Shown here in pieces: positions 12,002-23,496 of a stretch of 64,000 nucleotides of DNA. The first letter of the stretch is position 1; each line of letters opens with the position of its first letter. Under the pieces are notes generated by a model that saw nothing but the letters and a program-made list of their open reading frames with translations, did no database searches and was not told the DNA's origin. The DNA is from Campanula takesimana (taxonomy: Eukaryota > Streptophyta > Magnoliopsida > Asterales > Campanulaceae), in contig JAOWBW010001478.1 in assembly GCA_026119855.1 (NCBI GenBank), forward strand, positions 62,001 through 126,000, given 5' to 3'. Made by a program: the position numbers and the translations under genes.

Positions 12002-13660
12002 AGCAATGTCAATACAAAACTCGATTTCCCTATCGGGAGGCATAGCATACTCAGAAGAAAATACATCTGAAAATTCTTTAACAATAGGCACATCCTCTAT
12101 TTCAGGAACCCTTTTAGTAGTATCAAGAACACTGGCCAAGAATCCCACACAACCACGATTTAATAACCTTTTAGCCTTCACGTAAGAAACGATACGAGTC
12201 TCTCTACCCCAGGGAATAGCCTCAAAAGTAAATTCAGGGACATTAGGGATAGAAAATGTAACCAGCTTTTTAAAACAGTCAACAGATGCATAATATCTAC
12301 TCAACCAATCCATACCCAAAATAATATCAAAATCTTGTAATGGCAGGATACTAAATCAGCAGGTAAAACATGATCACGTATATGCACATCACAAGAATGC
12401 AACACCTTATTGGTCACCAAACACTCCCCTATAGGAGTAGACACCTCTAACACATAAGGTAGAGATTCAGAAGACAAATGCAATCGAGAAGCAAAGTGCA
12501 CAGACACATAAGAATGCAAAGAGCCAGGGTCTATAAGTGCTCGTGCCTCAAACTAGACACAGAAATTATACCTCATATCACATTAGAAGAATCTGAAGCC
12601 TGTTGTTGAGTGATGGCAAAGACACGACCCTGCACCTTAGGCTTCCCTGAAGAATCCCTCTTCTGGACCTGAGAAGACCCAACTACACTTCCTGAAGACT
12701 GATTCTTTAGCCTGGGACAATCACTCTGATAATGACCCAACTGACCACAATTTATGCATTTACCTTGTTTCTTCCAACATCTTTCCTCAGAATGCCTCTC
12801 TTTCTGACAATAGTTACAAACCCTTTTGTTCTGACTCCCTGAAGTGTTACCTTGATTTCTGTTACCCGACTGTCCTTGAGAAGATCCCCTGAACTGTGAA
12901 GATGCACTTTGAGATCCTCTACTATCACTACGTTGTTGTTGCTTCCCCTGTCCTCCTTGTCTTCCTCCACCCGTTGCCTCCATCTTTCTCTTATGTTCAA
13001 CAATGTCATGCTCCACCTGGTAAGCACGATCAATCGCATCCTGCAAATCCTAAAATTTGTGGGAGATAAGCTGTGTTCTGATAACTGTCTTCAATCCTTT
13101 CACGAACCTCATTGTCTTTCTTTCTTCAGTTGCCACCAAATATTGACAATGCCTAGCCAATTCAGTGAACTTTGCAACATATTCAGCTATAGTCATCATA
13201 TTTTGCTCTAGATTAAGAAATTCCACCTCTTTTCTGTCTTGGTCCACCTTAGGAATGAAATGATCTTTGAATATCTTTACAAAAGTCTCCCAAGCATATG
13301 GTACATGCGTCTCATCCCAATTATCCTCCGCTTTCCACCAATACTCGGCCGCTCCAATCAGTTTATAAGTTGCAAATTAGACTTTATCCTCTTCCGAACA
13401 TTGCAAAATAGCAAAGATCTTTTCCATAGCTTCAATCCATCTCTCAGCTTTAGTAACATCGGGCTCTCCATCATATCCCATAGGCTTCATTTTCAAAAAC
13501 TGTTCTAACTCATATCTTGGTGGTGCCTGTTCCCTCTCTTGCCTCTGATCATTGATTATTTTCATTGCAGCTTTAAACATGCCTTGGAACATTATCTAGC
13601 CTCTTCTCTAGCATTATCTTGCCCCAAAGACCCGGATTGATCTCCTTCTATCCCAACCAT
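12000..13660 (-). pseudogene. gag-protease remnant of defective gypsy element
   Basis: Homologous to residues 1 to about 545 of the open frame at 1-2656. The start is MVGIEGDQSG (ATG at 13660). It keeps the Gag domain, the two knuckles (12720-12840) and protease remnants up to MPPDREIEFCIDIA. Damage: a frameshift just before MFQGMF (about 13600), an in-frame stop near 13376, another near 13050, and frame breaks in the protease near 12350 and 12550. It cannot make a full Gag. Confidence 0.88.
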
Positions 13661-13756
13661 TTTCAATATGTACCTGCATAAGACACTCGACGTTACTCAC
13701 TCTATACACTACTACCTTACTAGGTCATTTAGTCATTCTAGACCATCTACAACCTA

Positions 13757-13768
13757 GCTCTGATACCA
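13757..13768 (-). promoter_or_regulatory. primer binding site of defective gypsy element (tRNA-iMet)
   Basis: The - strand reads TGGTATCAGAGC, two bases from the LTR edge. Confidence 0.9.
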
Positions 13769-13770
13769 AT

Positions 13771-15477
13771 TGTCGGGCCCCAGACCCGTGGTCCTACTTG
13801 GCCCTACGCTCGGGACACGATGGGAAGACGTCATAAAACACTTTTGAAAATTTTTCGAAATATACTTTCATAAAGTTTAACAAAATCAACACTTGAAGTT
13901 CAAATACTTCCATTTAATTTTCAAACAAACTTTACAAACAACTTTCACAACGAAAGTACTTAGCACAAAGGCTTACAAACTTCTATACAAATGTACCTAC
14001 ACCAACATTATCCAAAATATAGGTGTTACAAGATGATGAAGTCACGGAAACTCTACCAGAAAGGTTATACATCTATGTAATGTATCCTTTACAAAACAAA
14101 TCCCAACTCTTACCACTTCAACGTCCTCCCGTGCCAAGTGTCCTATCCCCTGGACTCGCCTTTATCTAAGGAAAACAACAATAAAGGAACGGGGTGAGAA
14201 TAAATCTCAGTAAGCTACTAAGAATGCAACTACGTTTCATGCTAAAATGATAATCATAAAGAACAGTATCATAGCAATCACATAGCACGTAACATGAGAG
14301 GCAAAGCCAACTCATCAAATAACACCAAATGCGGAAATAAACACTCATAAGTGGATACCAAGCCAAGGTTTACCGAAAGAACATAACCGTTTGAGAATAT
14401 CATCTGAGAAAACCAGTTGAGTAGCATAAATAGCTGAAGTCGGGATCCCGAAAACCAAACCATAACCATAAGAACCAAAGTAACAACGGGGGGAATATGA
14501 CACAAAGTCATAACCCAAGGCTCACACAAGGGAGCTAGTTCATCCCATCCGAGGCCAATCTGGACTAGGGAAAAAAGGTACCAGTGGAAGACCTTATTGT
14601 GAACTTGGCTCGTGTGCCACGATAATTCCTTCCACTGCCTGACTCGATAACACAAAATCAGCCTGACTTTCAACCAAAGCACTGTAATAAATACTTGCTT
14701 AAACAACAACCGGGGGCAATGATTCCAAAGTAGGGAACCAAGCCAAACACATCACAAGATGCACACGAAAGAAGCACTCATAAAGAGATCACAACCATCA
14801 TGAAATAAAGTCACAACACATTCTTGCACACACTTGAAAACGATCCTCAACAACCATGACAACCTCCCAAAACACTCATCCAATTGCCCTAGACCATCAC
14901 TTAAAGTTTTGGACAATTACTAACCTCTTACACTTAACTTGGAACAAACTATCAAACTCAGGGTAAAGTGTGCGGCCGCCCAAACTGGGTGTGCGGTCGC
15001 CCACTTGCTCTGCTTTCATGAACAAAACCTTCAAATAGACTGTGCGGCCGCGTGAACATTTTGGGCGGCCGCCCACCACACCTCGCAGGCCAAAACCAAA
15101 ATAAATTAGACTCCCTTCGTTTCATCGTCCCAAAAGTACTACCCAACTTCTATCTTACTAAATATAACTCAATAAAATTGAGTCACACAACACTAAACTA
15201 GCTTCTTTACAACATCAACATCAACTTTCACCAACTTTAATATCTTTTCAAGTTTCTTAACAAATAATACAACAAAGAGTTCGTACATCACATATATCAC
15301 ATATATGACCATTTTAACATTTAAAAGGGGGATTGGTAACTTACCTATTTCTGAAAAAGTATCGAGAAAATAATATTTGATCGGGTAGGAATACTCTACT
15401 CAACACCCTGAACATTTTGGTGTAATTAGATTTTAGAACGGAGGATTAATGAATAAGAAATAAAATCAAAATAAGAT

Positions 15478-15508
<31 letters not shown>

Positions 15509-15862
15509 ACCCTTCGTTCTTGAACAGAGAGATAATTTTTTGGGAAAGTTATTAGTGTTTTTGGTGAGTCATACGCAGAGAGAGATGGGTAGGATAAGAA
15601 TGTTTTGATATTTTTCATTTTCATTTAAACCCCTCCACTTTAATTTTTGAACACTTAAACCCCTCTAGTTATATTTTCACATATAACCCTATAGGTTTAC
15701 TAACTCATTTATTCAACTTAACAAACTTTCTATTAACACTTTAACTATCACATATACTCAAATAATATATGCAAGTCAAGAAAATATTATCTAACACATA
15801 AAATGCACACATAATTTCCATTTTAAGATTAGAAAATTAGGGTGGGTTTTGGGGTCGTTACA
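13771..15862 (-). repeat. 5' LTR of defective gypsy element
   Basis: 2092 bp partner of the LTR at 7886. It includes a 28-base A run (15477-15504) absent from the other LTR, and ends TTACA at 15862 next to the GCACG duplication. Confidence 0.92.
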
Positions 15863-15878
15863 GCACGCATCAATAATA

Positions 15879-16153
15879 CTCCCTCCGTCCCGGAGTAAGA
15901 GTCATACCCCTCATTTGCACGCTTATTAATAAATATTGGAAGTGATGTAAATGTTGTGAGTGTAAAAGTAAAGTAAGAGAGAGAATGAGTGGGAGAGAAT
16001 AGTGAATTGATTGGTGTTATGAGTATAAAAGTAAAATAGGAGAGAGGATGAGTGGGGTGAATAGTAAAGATTCTTTGCCATTTTAGAAATAGGACTCTTA
16101 CTCTGGGACGTACCAAAATGAAAAGTAGGACTCTTACTCTGAGACGGAGGGAG
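15879..16153. mobile_element. Stowaway-like MITE
   Basis: Ends CTCCCTCCGTCCCGGAGTAA and the inverse of TTACTCTGAGACGGAGGGAG, flanked by TA. It lies 12 bases past the gypsy TSD. Confidence 0.75.
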
Positions 16154-16498
16154 TAACAAATTTTAAATTTTGGTTAAAATGATATTTTAAAGCAACGACT
16201 TTATTTTTCTAAAATAACGTTGGAGATGCTGAAAGTGAAAAGCAATCAATGATTGCAAAATAATCTTGCGTATTTGGGATCTATTTGACCTTGAGCTTTT
16301 TTTATGGTTTCTACTTTCTAGAACACCCTCGCGTTATGATTTTCACAATAAATAATTTTATGTCACTTTAATTTCTCGGGTTCCTCGTGCATTGGCATGT
16401 GATTGTAGATATTGGACTTTGATCGAAATTACCCTATTTCACTTTTTTTTTTTTTTCTATTTTAAAGATTGTTTTTTATAGAAAAAAATTTGTGTGAT

Positions 16499-17452
16499 AA
16501 GGATGTTAAGGATATAGAAAGGTTTTCTTGAAAAATGCGGAAATAGGGACGGAAGTCGAGTCTTGTGATGGCACAATTTTCGCAAGAAGATTTTGGCCCG
16601 CTATGGTGCTTACGGTTGCTAGCAATCTTCTTTAAGATAAAACGACTTTTTGATTTCTGATAGAAGCACTTCAAATCAGAAAACCTACGAACTTAGGGTG
16701 TTTAGAACTTCTGAACTTAGAAAGGAGGGCGAGAATGCTACAATATGCTCTTTAAACAGATTATAGAAAGCTAGAATGCTTGGTGTGAAATGAATGGCAG
16801 ACAGATGGGCTTTATATAGATTTCGAAGAGTTCTGGCACTGAACCCAAGCGCCCAGACTCCGACTCGCGGTCTGACCGCTCCAACCATGAACCAAACCGA
16901 GTTGCACCGAACCGCTCGGTTCGACCCACGGACTGAACCAACCACCTGGGTGAGCTGGACAAAACTTAAAGGCTCCACAGCTCCCAGCGACCGATGCGAA
17001 GTGCAAAGTGCGCCCTAAACCGCCCTTCGCGCCGCTTCGCGGGTTATGGGTCAATTTTGAGCTAGCCCAAAATTGTCCCATGTACCCACTAGCTAGCATG
17101 GTTGGCCCAATGGACCACTTAAGCTTGGAAGCCCAAATCCACACTTGATTGGTACCTCTTTAGATTAGCTATAATAAATACACTCATCTTTTTTCATTTT
17201 CCAACCAATGTGGGATACATAACTTTCCATATTCATAACTCTTCAAATCTCATTAGTAAGTTACATAATTTGAGCATTAATTTCTCATTCACCCGGAAAT
17301 GATTTTGAGAAAGTAAATACATTTTCTTAATCTACTCACATAGTAGAATACAATTTTGTAACTTGTTTTATTTTCTAATAAATGACATCTATTTGAAAAT
17401 TGGGTCAAAGTTAGGTCAAACCTAATTTTGCAAACCCATTTCCAACAAAGGA
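16499..17452 (-). mobile_element. solo LTR with TSD AAGGA
   Basis: LTR 16504-17447 (944 bp). On the - strand it starts TGTTGGAAATGGG and ends TATCCTTAACA. The 5-bp duplication AAGGA is at 16499-16503 and 17448-17452. The - strand carries a TATATAAAG box at about 16812-16818. Two spaced palindromes lie upstream: GCGGTC-T-GACCGC (16867) and CGAACCG-CT-CGGTTCG (16908). No internal region is present, so it arose by LTR-LTR recombination. Confidence 0.82.
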
Positions 17453-18670
17453 TCTCGTTGTTAAGAGAGTAAATGGTTTGCCCCTACTAGGCGGATGTGG
17501 CAAGCTCGTTTTCTTTCTCAACAAGACCCGTCTCACATGTGAAACCGTCTCTCACAAAACTTCCTTTTCGTTTTATAGATATATCTAAGTGATTATTTAT
17601 TTTTTGCTCAAGTTATAACAAATTAAACTATAGTATTACATATTTACTTCATCTCGGAATGATGATTTCTCTTTTTATTGTTATTTTAACTGAACTGTAA
17701 AATTTTAATTTAATTTAATTATCTTAATAATAAGTATTTAAAATACATTGTTGACACACAATTATAATCAATATCAATACAAATTTTAATTTGTTAAAAT
17801 AATTAATTTAATCTAAAATTATTGTTTACATTTCATTCGATGTGAGCCAAAAAAAAGTGAGAACATTATTTTGGAATGTAATATGTATTATGTTAATTAT
17901 TCATTAAAATAGTAAGATCATTAAGATAATTATTGCTTAAAAGAAAATTTTATAGTGTTAGCTGATAAAATACGAGCGTAGAAAGCACAAACATTAACAA
18001 GTTTGACAAGATAAATGTGGATTTTGTTTTACATTAAGGGATGAAACAAATTTTACACTAAAATGAGTGTAAAATAAGTTTTTCTCGAGATTTGCCTATA
18101 CCAATCGATTTCTCAAAAAAATTAAATATATAATTATTTAGGGGCAGCATATCCTATAAATGCTAAATTATTTTTCGGTGTATTTCTTCCATTTTAATTG
18201 AAAATCCTTGTGTAACTCTCTATTTAAATTAAAATTTTAATGTAAAATGGTTAATAACGTTGTTACATATCTAATAATCCTTTTACTTGAAAATTCAGTT
18301 TAATTACTTCTTCCGTACTAGAGTAAAAATTATACCTTTTTTTCATGTTTTCAAGTAAGAACCACATTCTTAAAATGAAAATTAAAAGTAGTATTTTGGA
18401 CAACTTTTTCCTTATAATACTTATGTAATTACAAAAAGAAAAAAATAATAAATAATAAACTAACTTATTTTTTAACTACTTGCATTGTAAATAGTTTCTT
18501 TTAATAATTATATACTCAACCCCTTTGTAATAGTTATCCATTTTTATTATTTCCGTAATAATAAGCCTTCATTATTTATATAACACTCTTTTTTTTCTTT
18601 TCTTTTTTTTTTGAACAAATTTATATAACACTCTTAATGATTGGATTGCATGAGTACTTCAAAATACTGT
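17453..18670. other. AT-rich intergenic DNA
   Basis: No gene seen. The stretch 17455-17565 (ACCCGTCTCACATGTGAAACC and flanks) recurs in diverged form at 19180-19285, suggesting an old dispersed repeat. Confidence 0.4.
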
Positions 18671-18671
18671 A

Positions 18672-18936
18672 CTCCCTCCGTCCCTATTTACCTTACAAAA
18701 ATGAGGTTTTGCACAAAGATTAAGAAAATGATTATAAAGTTGATGTGTTGTGAGTGTAGATAGTTGAGTGGGAGAGAGAAAGCGGGTAGAGAAAAGTAAG
18801 TGGATAGTTGTTGTGAGTATGACAAGTGGGTCCCACTATTTAAAAAATATTTAAAAGTTTCCTTTTTGAGATTTTGTAATGTAAATAGGGACACCCAAAA
18901 TGACAATTTTTGTAAGGTAAATAGGGACGGAGGGAG
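18672..18936. mobile_element. Stowaway-like MITE
   Basis: Ends CTCCCTCCGTCCCTATTTAC and the inverse GTAAATAGGGACGGAGGGAG, with TA on both sides. Confidence 0.8.
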
Positions 18937-19383
18937 TAATTGCTAAGCTAAGTAACTATTACTCCTGTTCCAAAATATTTTCAATTTCAAAAAAAATTAT
19001 TTGTCTCAAAATATTTTACAGTTTACACTTTTTCATAAAATGTTGATACACTTTACTATTTTTATTTATAATTAGGGTAATTGCTATTTTAAAAGCATTT
19101 ATTTAGATACTTAAAATATGTTGAAGGTAATTAGTCTATTGATTTATTTTGTTAAGACAAAAAATTTGTGTAAGACTGATCTCGTTGAGAGAGTAAAGGG
19201 TATACCCCTGTAGGCGTGGCGAGACAAGCCCATTTCATCTCTCGTCAAGATCTATATCATGTGTGAAACCGTCTCAAATAAAACTTTTTTTTATTAATGT
19301 TAATATATTTTGTTAATGTTAATATAAACGAGCATTTTGAGATGGAAAAATGTAAAATTTAAGATTAACCCGACTAAGATATA

Positions 19384-19642
19384 CTCCCTCCGTCCCAGCT
19401 CACTTGAGACTTTTTGACCAAAACTGGTCAACTTATGGTCGGTTTGACCAACACTTTATAGAAATATTTATGATCCGAACAAAAATTAAAAAAATGTATA
19501 ATGACCACCATTAAAAATCCTCTCAATAACAATTTTTAAAAAGTTTTTTGGAACATAAATATTTCTATTAAGTATTGGTCAAACCGACCTTAAGTTGATC
19601 AGTTTTGATTAAAAGGTCTCAAGTGAGTTGGGACGGAAGGAG
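19384..19642. mobile_element. Stowaway-like MITE
   Basis: CTCCCTCCGTCCCAGCTCAC faces GTGAGTTGGGACGGAAGGAG. TA flanks both ends. The arms extend about 80 bases around GGTCAACTTATGGTCGGTTTG. Confidence 0.8.
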
Positions 19643-19910
19643 TATAAAATTAGAAGATCTGATGACATTTGGCTTCATATCTAATAAGATCAAATAATAA
19701 ATGTTATCTGCACGAACATGTCCAGCTTGCAATGTAGCGAAAGTCACAACGAATGAACACAATTATTAGAGGTACTTTTTTATTCTTAAATAAAAAGCAC
19801 GTGATTCACGTACGTATGTTTGACCTAGCCCTCCTGGCACCTTCCAAAAGTTTTTGTTTGTAAGCGATAATTTGATGATTTTTTTTTTTTTTTAAAAAAG
19901 AATTGATGTG

Positions 19911-20135
19911 CTTTCTTTGTCTCGATTTAAGGTATTTATTATTTTTAGTATGTTCAATTTAAGGTTTTACTTTACTTTATTACCTAAAATGGAAAGTGAG
20001 ACCCACTTATCATTCTCACAACAAAAATTTCCTACTCATTTTCTTTTTCTTACTTTACTTTCACAATCACAACATTTATTATTTCTTAATCTTGTGCATA
20101 GTCAAAGTAAGAACCTTATAGTGGAACGGAAGGAG
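19911..20135. mobile_element. degenerate MITE
   Basis: CTCGATTTAAGGTA at the left weakly mirrors ACCTTATAGTGGAACGGAAGG at the right. The interior resembles the MITE at 30849. Confidence 0.45.
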
Positions 20136-20136
20136 T

Positions 20137-21568
20137 AGTTGTTGGTTACGTTTATTTACTTTATTTTAATTCAAGTTTTTTATTTTTATAAAATTAAGTT
20201 GGAGGAATGAGATATAAAGAACATTTATGAGATTGGTTGAGGATAATGATAATATTGCTTGGTGGTATGATTAAAACAATTAGACCATCTTCAACATCAC
20301 TCTAACATTTTAAAATACATTATTGTTTTATTCCAACGGAATTTTAAACATTGCTCTATTATAGAGCAACTATATTCCTTTCTTCAAATTTGATGAAAGA
20401 GATAATGTTGCGCTATCTCATTTTTCTTTTTCTTTTTCTTTTTCTTTTTAAATATCAGTTTTTTATTTTTCTTTTTAAATATATATGAAAAAATTATAAT
20501 ATAAAATTTACACAACTTAATATTTTTGAGTTAAACTTATGTAAAAGAGGTCGTCTCTTGTGAGAACACCTAGATCCGTCTCATAGAAGAGACGGGTCGA
20601 CCCATGACCCGTGTACAACATTTTCCGCGAAGCGTAGGATCCCAACCCATGCTCCACTCAAAATCTGCCACGTGGCAGCGACCAATTGGCCCAAAAAAAA
20701 TCTTTTTCTTTTTTTACTTTTTTTCGTTTGCCAAAAGTAATACTTAGTATAACTAAATGTAACAACTATGTCACTTATAAAATAACATTGTTTATAAGTA
20801 AACGTAACATCAGTTTTACAAAAAAAAAAATAGCTCATTTTACTCATCTTTCAACTGTAATACTAACTACAAATACGTGTAACACTAACAACAACTAAAT
20901 GTAATTATCGTTATACTGAAATGTAATAGTGTTTTTCCATAATATTTTTTATTTTTGAGTATTTTGATTTTATTTTTTAAAAGAAAGTAACATTTGAAAA
21001 TAACAACTTATATACATGAATGTAATTATTTGTACAAGTAAATGTAACACTTTAGTAGAAGAAATTGTAACAATTTTCTATAGATAATGTAATACTTTTA
21101 CATGTATCATGATAAATTGAACCCAGTGTAACTTATTATTTGAAAACATATAGATATACTATTATACAAGTAAACGTAACTGTTTTACAATGTTATTATA
21201 CAAGTAAAATGTAACATTCGTTTATAAAAAAATTTACTTTCTTATTTTTACAATGTTACTAACACAAGTGTTTTTAGTTCTAAAGTGTAAAATGTAACAT
21301 TCGTTTATAAAAATTGTTACTTCCTTATTTTTACAATGTGAGGAAAATTAAGATAGAAGAGGAGTGAGGAGGAGAGAAAGACGGTTGAAATTGGGGATTC
21401 AAACCCACTTAATATTTACCAGTGTTTTTCCTCTGTTTGTTCCATTAGTGTGAGGAGAGATGAAAGGGGCGAGGCGGAATATGAGATTTGGGGTTGCCGG
21501 AAATGATGGACGGTTGTGAAGGGGGGGGGGGGTTGTTATCCGATGAGGGAGGAGGTTTTTGGGTTTTG
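20137..21568. repeat. AT-rich region with dispersed AAGTAAATGTAAC motifs
   Basis: Between about 20740 and 21340 the motif (C)AAGTAAA(A)YGTAAC and shorter GTAAC/GTAATA variants recur many times at irregular spacing, with one near-duplicate block (21200-21237 and 21290-21345). No ORF is supported. A short GC-rich patch (20575-20690) precedes it. A run of ten G sits near 21521. Confidence 0.45.
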
Positions 21569-22309
21569 ATTTCTGTTGGTGATTTTAGTGTCATCAACGA
21601 TTTTATGTAATTGTGATTTACTAGAGACCAATGCGATTTCATATTCTGCTCGGATACGAGTAAGGGAAAGTGTGGAATACACACTCGTTTGAGTTAATAT
21701 GTTTTCGACCACATGTTAGAAGCTTGAATTCAAGACCTGCAAGTGATAGTTAGGTTGAAGAATATCTTCTTAATAGTTCTTTTGAAAAATTGCAAATGCA
21801 GGTGCAAGACTAAAAGAACTACCTATGTGAACATGAAGTTTTGCCGCTTCAAGAAGCTAGGACTTGGCTTTCTATATGTTCATTAATGGATAGGGACACA
21901 TGGCTTGTAATAGTGTCAGGAATAAACTTTAGAGAGTTGTAAGAAACTTATGTGTATAGTATCTTCAGGTATTCATATGAGTTGACGGGTTCAATCGTTA
22001 GGACACCCCGATTCTCGAGTATTTGAAATGTGTATTATACTAAGATGAAAATTCAATCGCAAGACATTTTCATTTATGCATTCGTTTGTTTCGTTATGTT
22101 TATTATATATTTATATGATTAGTAAATCGAGGATTACACTAAAATGGGGGGAAATGTTGGTGATTTTAGTGTCATCAACGATTTATGTAATTGTGATTTA
22201 CTAGAGACCAATGCGATTTCATATTCTGCTCGGATACGAGTAAGGGAAAGTGTGGAGTACACACTCGTTTGAGTTAATATGTTTTCGACCACGATAAAGA
22301 AGCAGGGGT

Positions 22310-22355
22310 CAAGGGGGCTGCGCCCCCTTGCGGGGTCAAGGGGCAGCGCCCCTTG
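22310..22355. repeat. two GC hairpins in LTR
   Basis: Positions 22310-22330 and 22337-22355 are near-perfect palindromes of the form CAAGGGGGC...GCCCCCTTG, separated by CGGGGT. They begin 18 bases past the point where the truncated 5' LTR copy stops matching. Confidence 0.75.
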
Positions 22356-22451
22356 TTGGGGTCCCGCTAGACAGTATATTTGGTGTTCCAAATAATCTCC
22401 CGCCAGTTTCCCACCAAAACCCGGAAATTAAGAGACAGGCCAAACAGGAGT

Positions 22452-22559
22452 TGCTCGGCCGAGCACTTCCTTAACTCGGCCGAGCATGATTTTCACAGTA
22501 AACAGAAGTCACGAAAAAGGCCTGCTCGGCCGAGCACATTTCCTTGACACGGCCGAGCA
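22452..22559. promoter_or_regulatory. CTCGGCCGAG palindrome module
   Basis: TGCTCGGCCGAGCA (22452), ACTCGGCCGAGCA (22474), TGCTCGGCCGAGCA (22523) and ACACGGCCGAGCA (22547), about 95 bases before the TATA box TTTATAAAC (about 22655). Confidence 0.7.
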
Positions 22560-22897
22560 GACACTGAATCAGTGAAAAGGTGCCTTTTTCTGTTGACAGT
22601 CATGACTGTTGTGAATGTAACCATTGTCTCTCTTCTGCTCCAGACGAAAATCTGTTTATAAACAGATTATTTGGACTCAAATATAGATAGAAAACACACA
22701 CAAATTCTCCAAGTTTTGATCTGATCTCTTTGCCTAGAATCAGATTGCTTGATTGTCTTATCCCATACAAAGATTTCGTGTAACCTAGGCATAAAGGGTC
22801 GAAATACTTTGTTCGGAAAGTGAACATACACAATTCAATCATTATCCAAGATTATCAACAAACCCTATTTCCCCAACAATTTCTTTTTAACTTTAGG

Positions 22898-23289
22898 AGA
22901 AGTGATAAAGTCTAAGGTTTCATCCCAAAACCAATTGGCAATGGGAGGAGTAGCCCAGGATCTTTATATAGTCAATGCTTGGCTAGTTAATTCCTGATGT
23001 GGGATAACGGAGCAACATCGTGGGCCGTTGCGCCTGACGTGGACTTGTTACGGGTGGCGCGGAGCAACATCGTGGGCCGTTGGGCCTGACGTGGACTTGT
23101 TACGGGTGGCGCGGAGCAACATCGTGGGCCGTTGGGCCTGCACGTGTAATGGGTCAGCTCTGATACCATGATAAAGTCTAAGGTTCCATCCCTAAACCAA
23201 TTGGCAATGGGAGGAGTAGCCCAGGATCTTTATATAGTCAATGCTTGGCTAGTTAATTCCCGATGTGGGATAATGTCTCTAACAAGAAG
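22898..23289 (-). mobile_element. TRIM element with TSD AGAAG
   Basis: Element 22903-23284 (382 bp), flanked by AGAAG at 22898-22902 and 23285-23289. The right LTR is 23169-23284 (116 bp; on the - strand TGTTAGAGAC to CTTTATCA). The left LTR is 22903-23007 and lacks about 11 bases of its U3 end. A PBS (TGGTATCAGAGC, - strand) is at 23157-23168. Both LTRs contain CTTTATATAG, a TATA box on the - strand. The small internal part is a 52-base tandem repeat and has no coding capacity. Confidence 0.88.
23008..23150. repeat. 52-bp tandem repeat inside TRIM
   Basis: Units begin CGGAGCAACATCGTGGGCCG at 23008, 23060 and 23112. The first two are nearly identical and the third is partial. The 60-codon ORF read across them on the - strand is a by-product. 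Confidence 0.85.
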
Positions 23290-23496
23290 ACAGGGGAAAA
23301 CTTTTGCCCTTAAAAAAGATGTACGAAGCACATGAAATGATTTTTACTGAAGGTTATCTTTTTTAACTGAATTTACATTGAATTAAAACAAAAGGTCAAT
23401 GTGAGGAAGGGGTTTGCAAAAAATGAAATGTTGAAAGTCGAATTACAACTCTCCTATTTTTTAAACCTTCTTTGTTAAACTGAATATCGCATCAAA

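Larger units (their letters stand above)
7881..15867 (-). mobile_element. complete but defective Ty3/gypsy (Tekay/Del-like) element with TSD
   Basis: The element is 7886-15862 (7977 bp), flanked by the 5-bp duplication GCACG at 7881-7885 and 15863-15867. LTRs are 7886-9959 (3') and 13771-15862 (5'). The LTRs begin TGTCG and end TTACA (TTATA in the left copy) on the + strand. By eye the first 340 bases differ at about 14 positions; most of the 18-base length difference is the poly-A run at 15477-15504. The internal part is only 3.8 kb. It keeps gag-protease and integrase-chromodomain remnants but lacks RT and RNase H, which are replaced by about 0.9 kb of unrelated DNA. It must depend on another element for movement, if it moved in this state. 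Confidence 0.93.
21569..22883 (+). mobile_element. deletion-derived copia-type LTR element with TSD ATTTC
   Basis: Element 21574-22878 flanked by ATTTC at 21569-21573 and 22879-22883. It consists of the first 139 bases of the 5' LTR (21574-21712), about 440 bases of 3' internal sequence, the polypurine tract TGGGGGGAAA (22145-22154) and a complete 3' LTR 22155-22878 (TGTTGGTGAT to CCCCAACA). The rest of the 5' LTR, the PBS and all coding parts were deleted, with one breakpoint after CGACCAC in the LTR. The 3' LTR carries two hairpins (22310-22355), four CTCGGCCGAG-type palindromes and a TATA box (about 22655). Confidence 0.85.

Noticed and set aside
7881..15867. The two 2-kb near-identical blocks considered as a segmental duplication
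   Set aside because: A TSD, PBS and polypurine tract at the expected places make them the LTRs of one element.
22452..22559. Regularly spaced palindromes considered as a CRISPR array
   Set aside because: Plant nuclear LTR context, only four short units, no constant spacer length, no cas genes.
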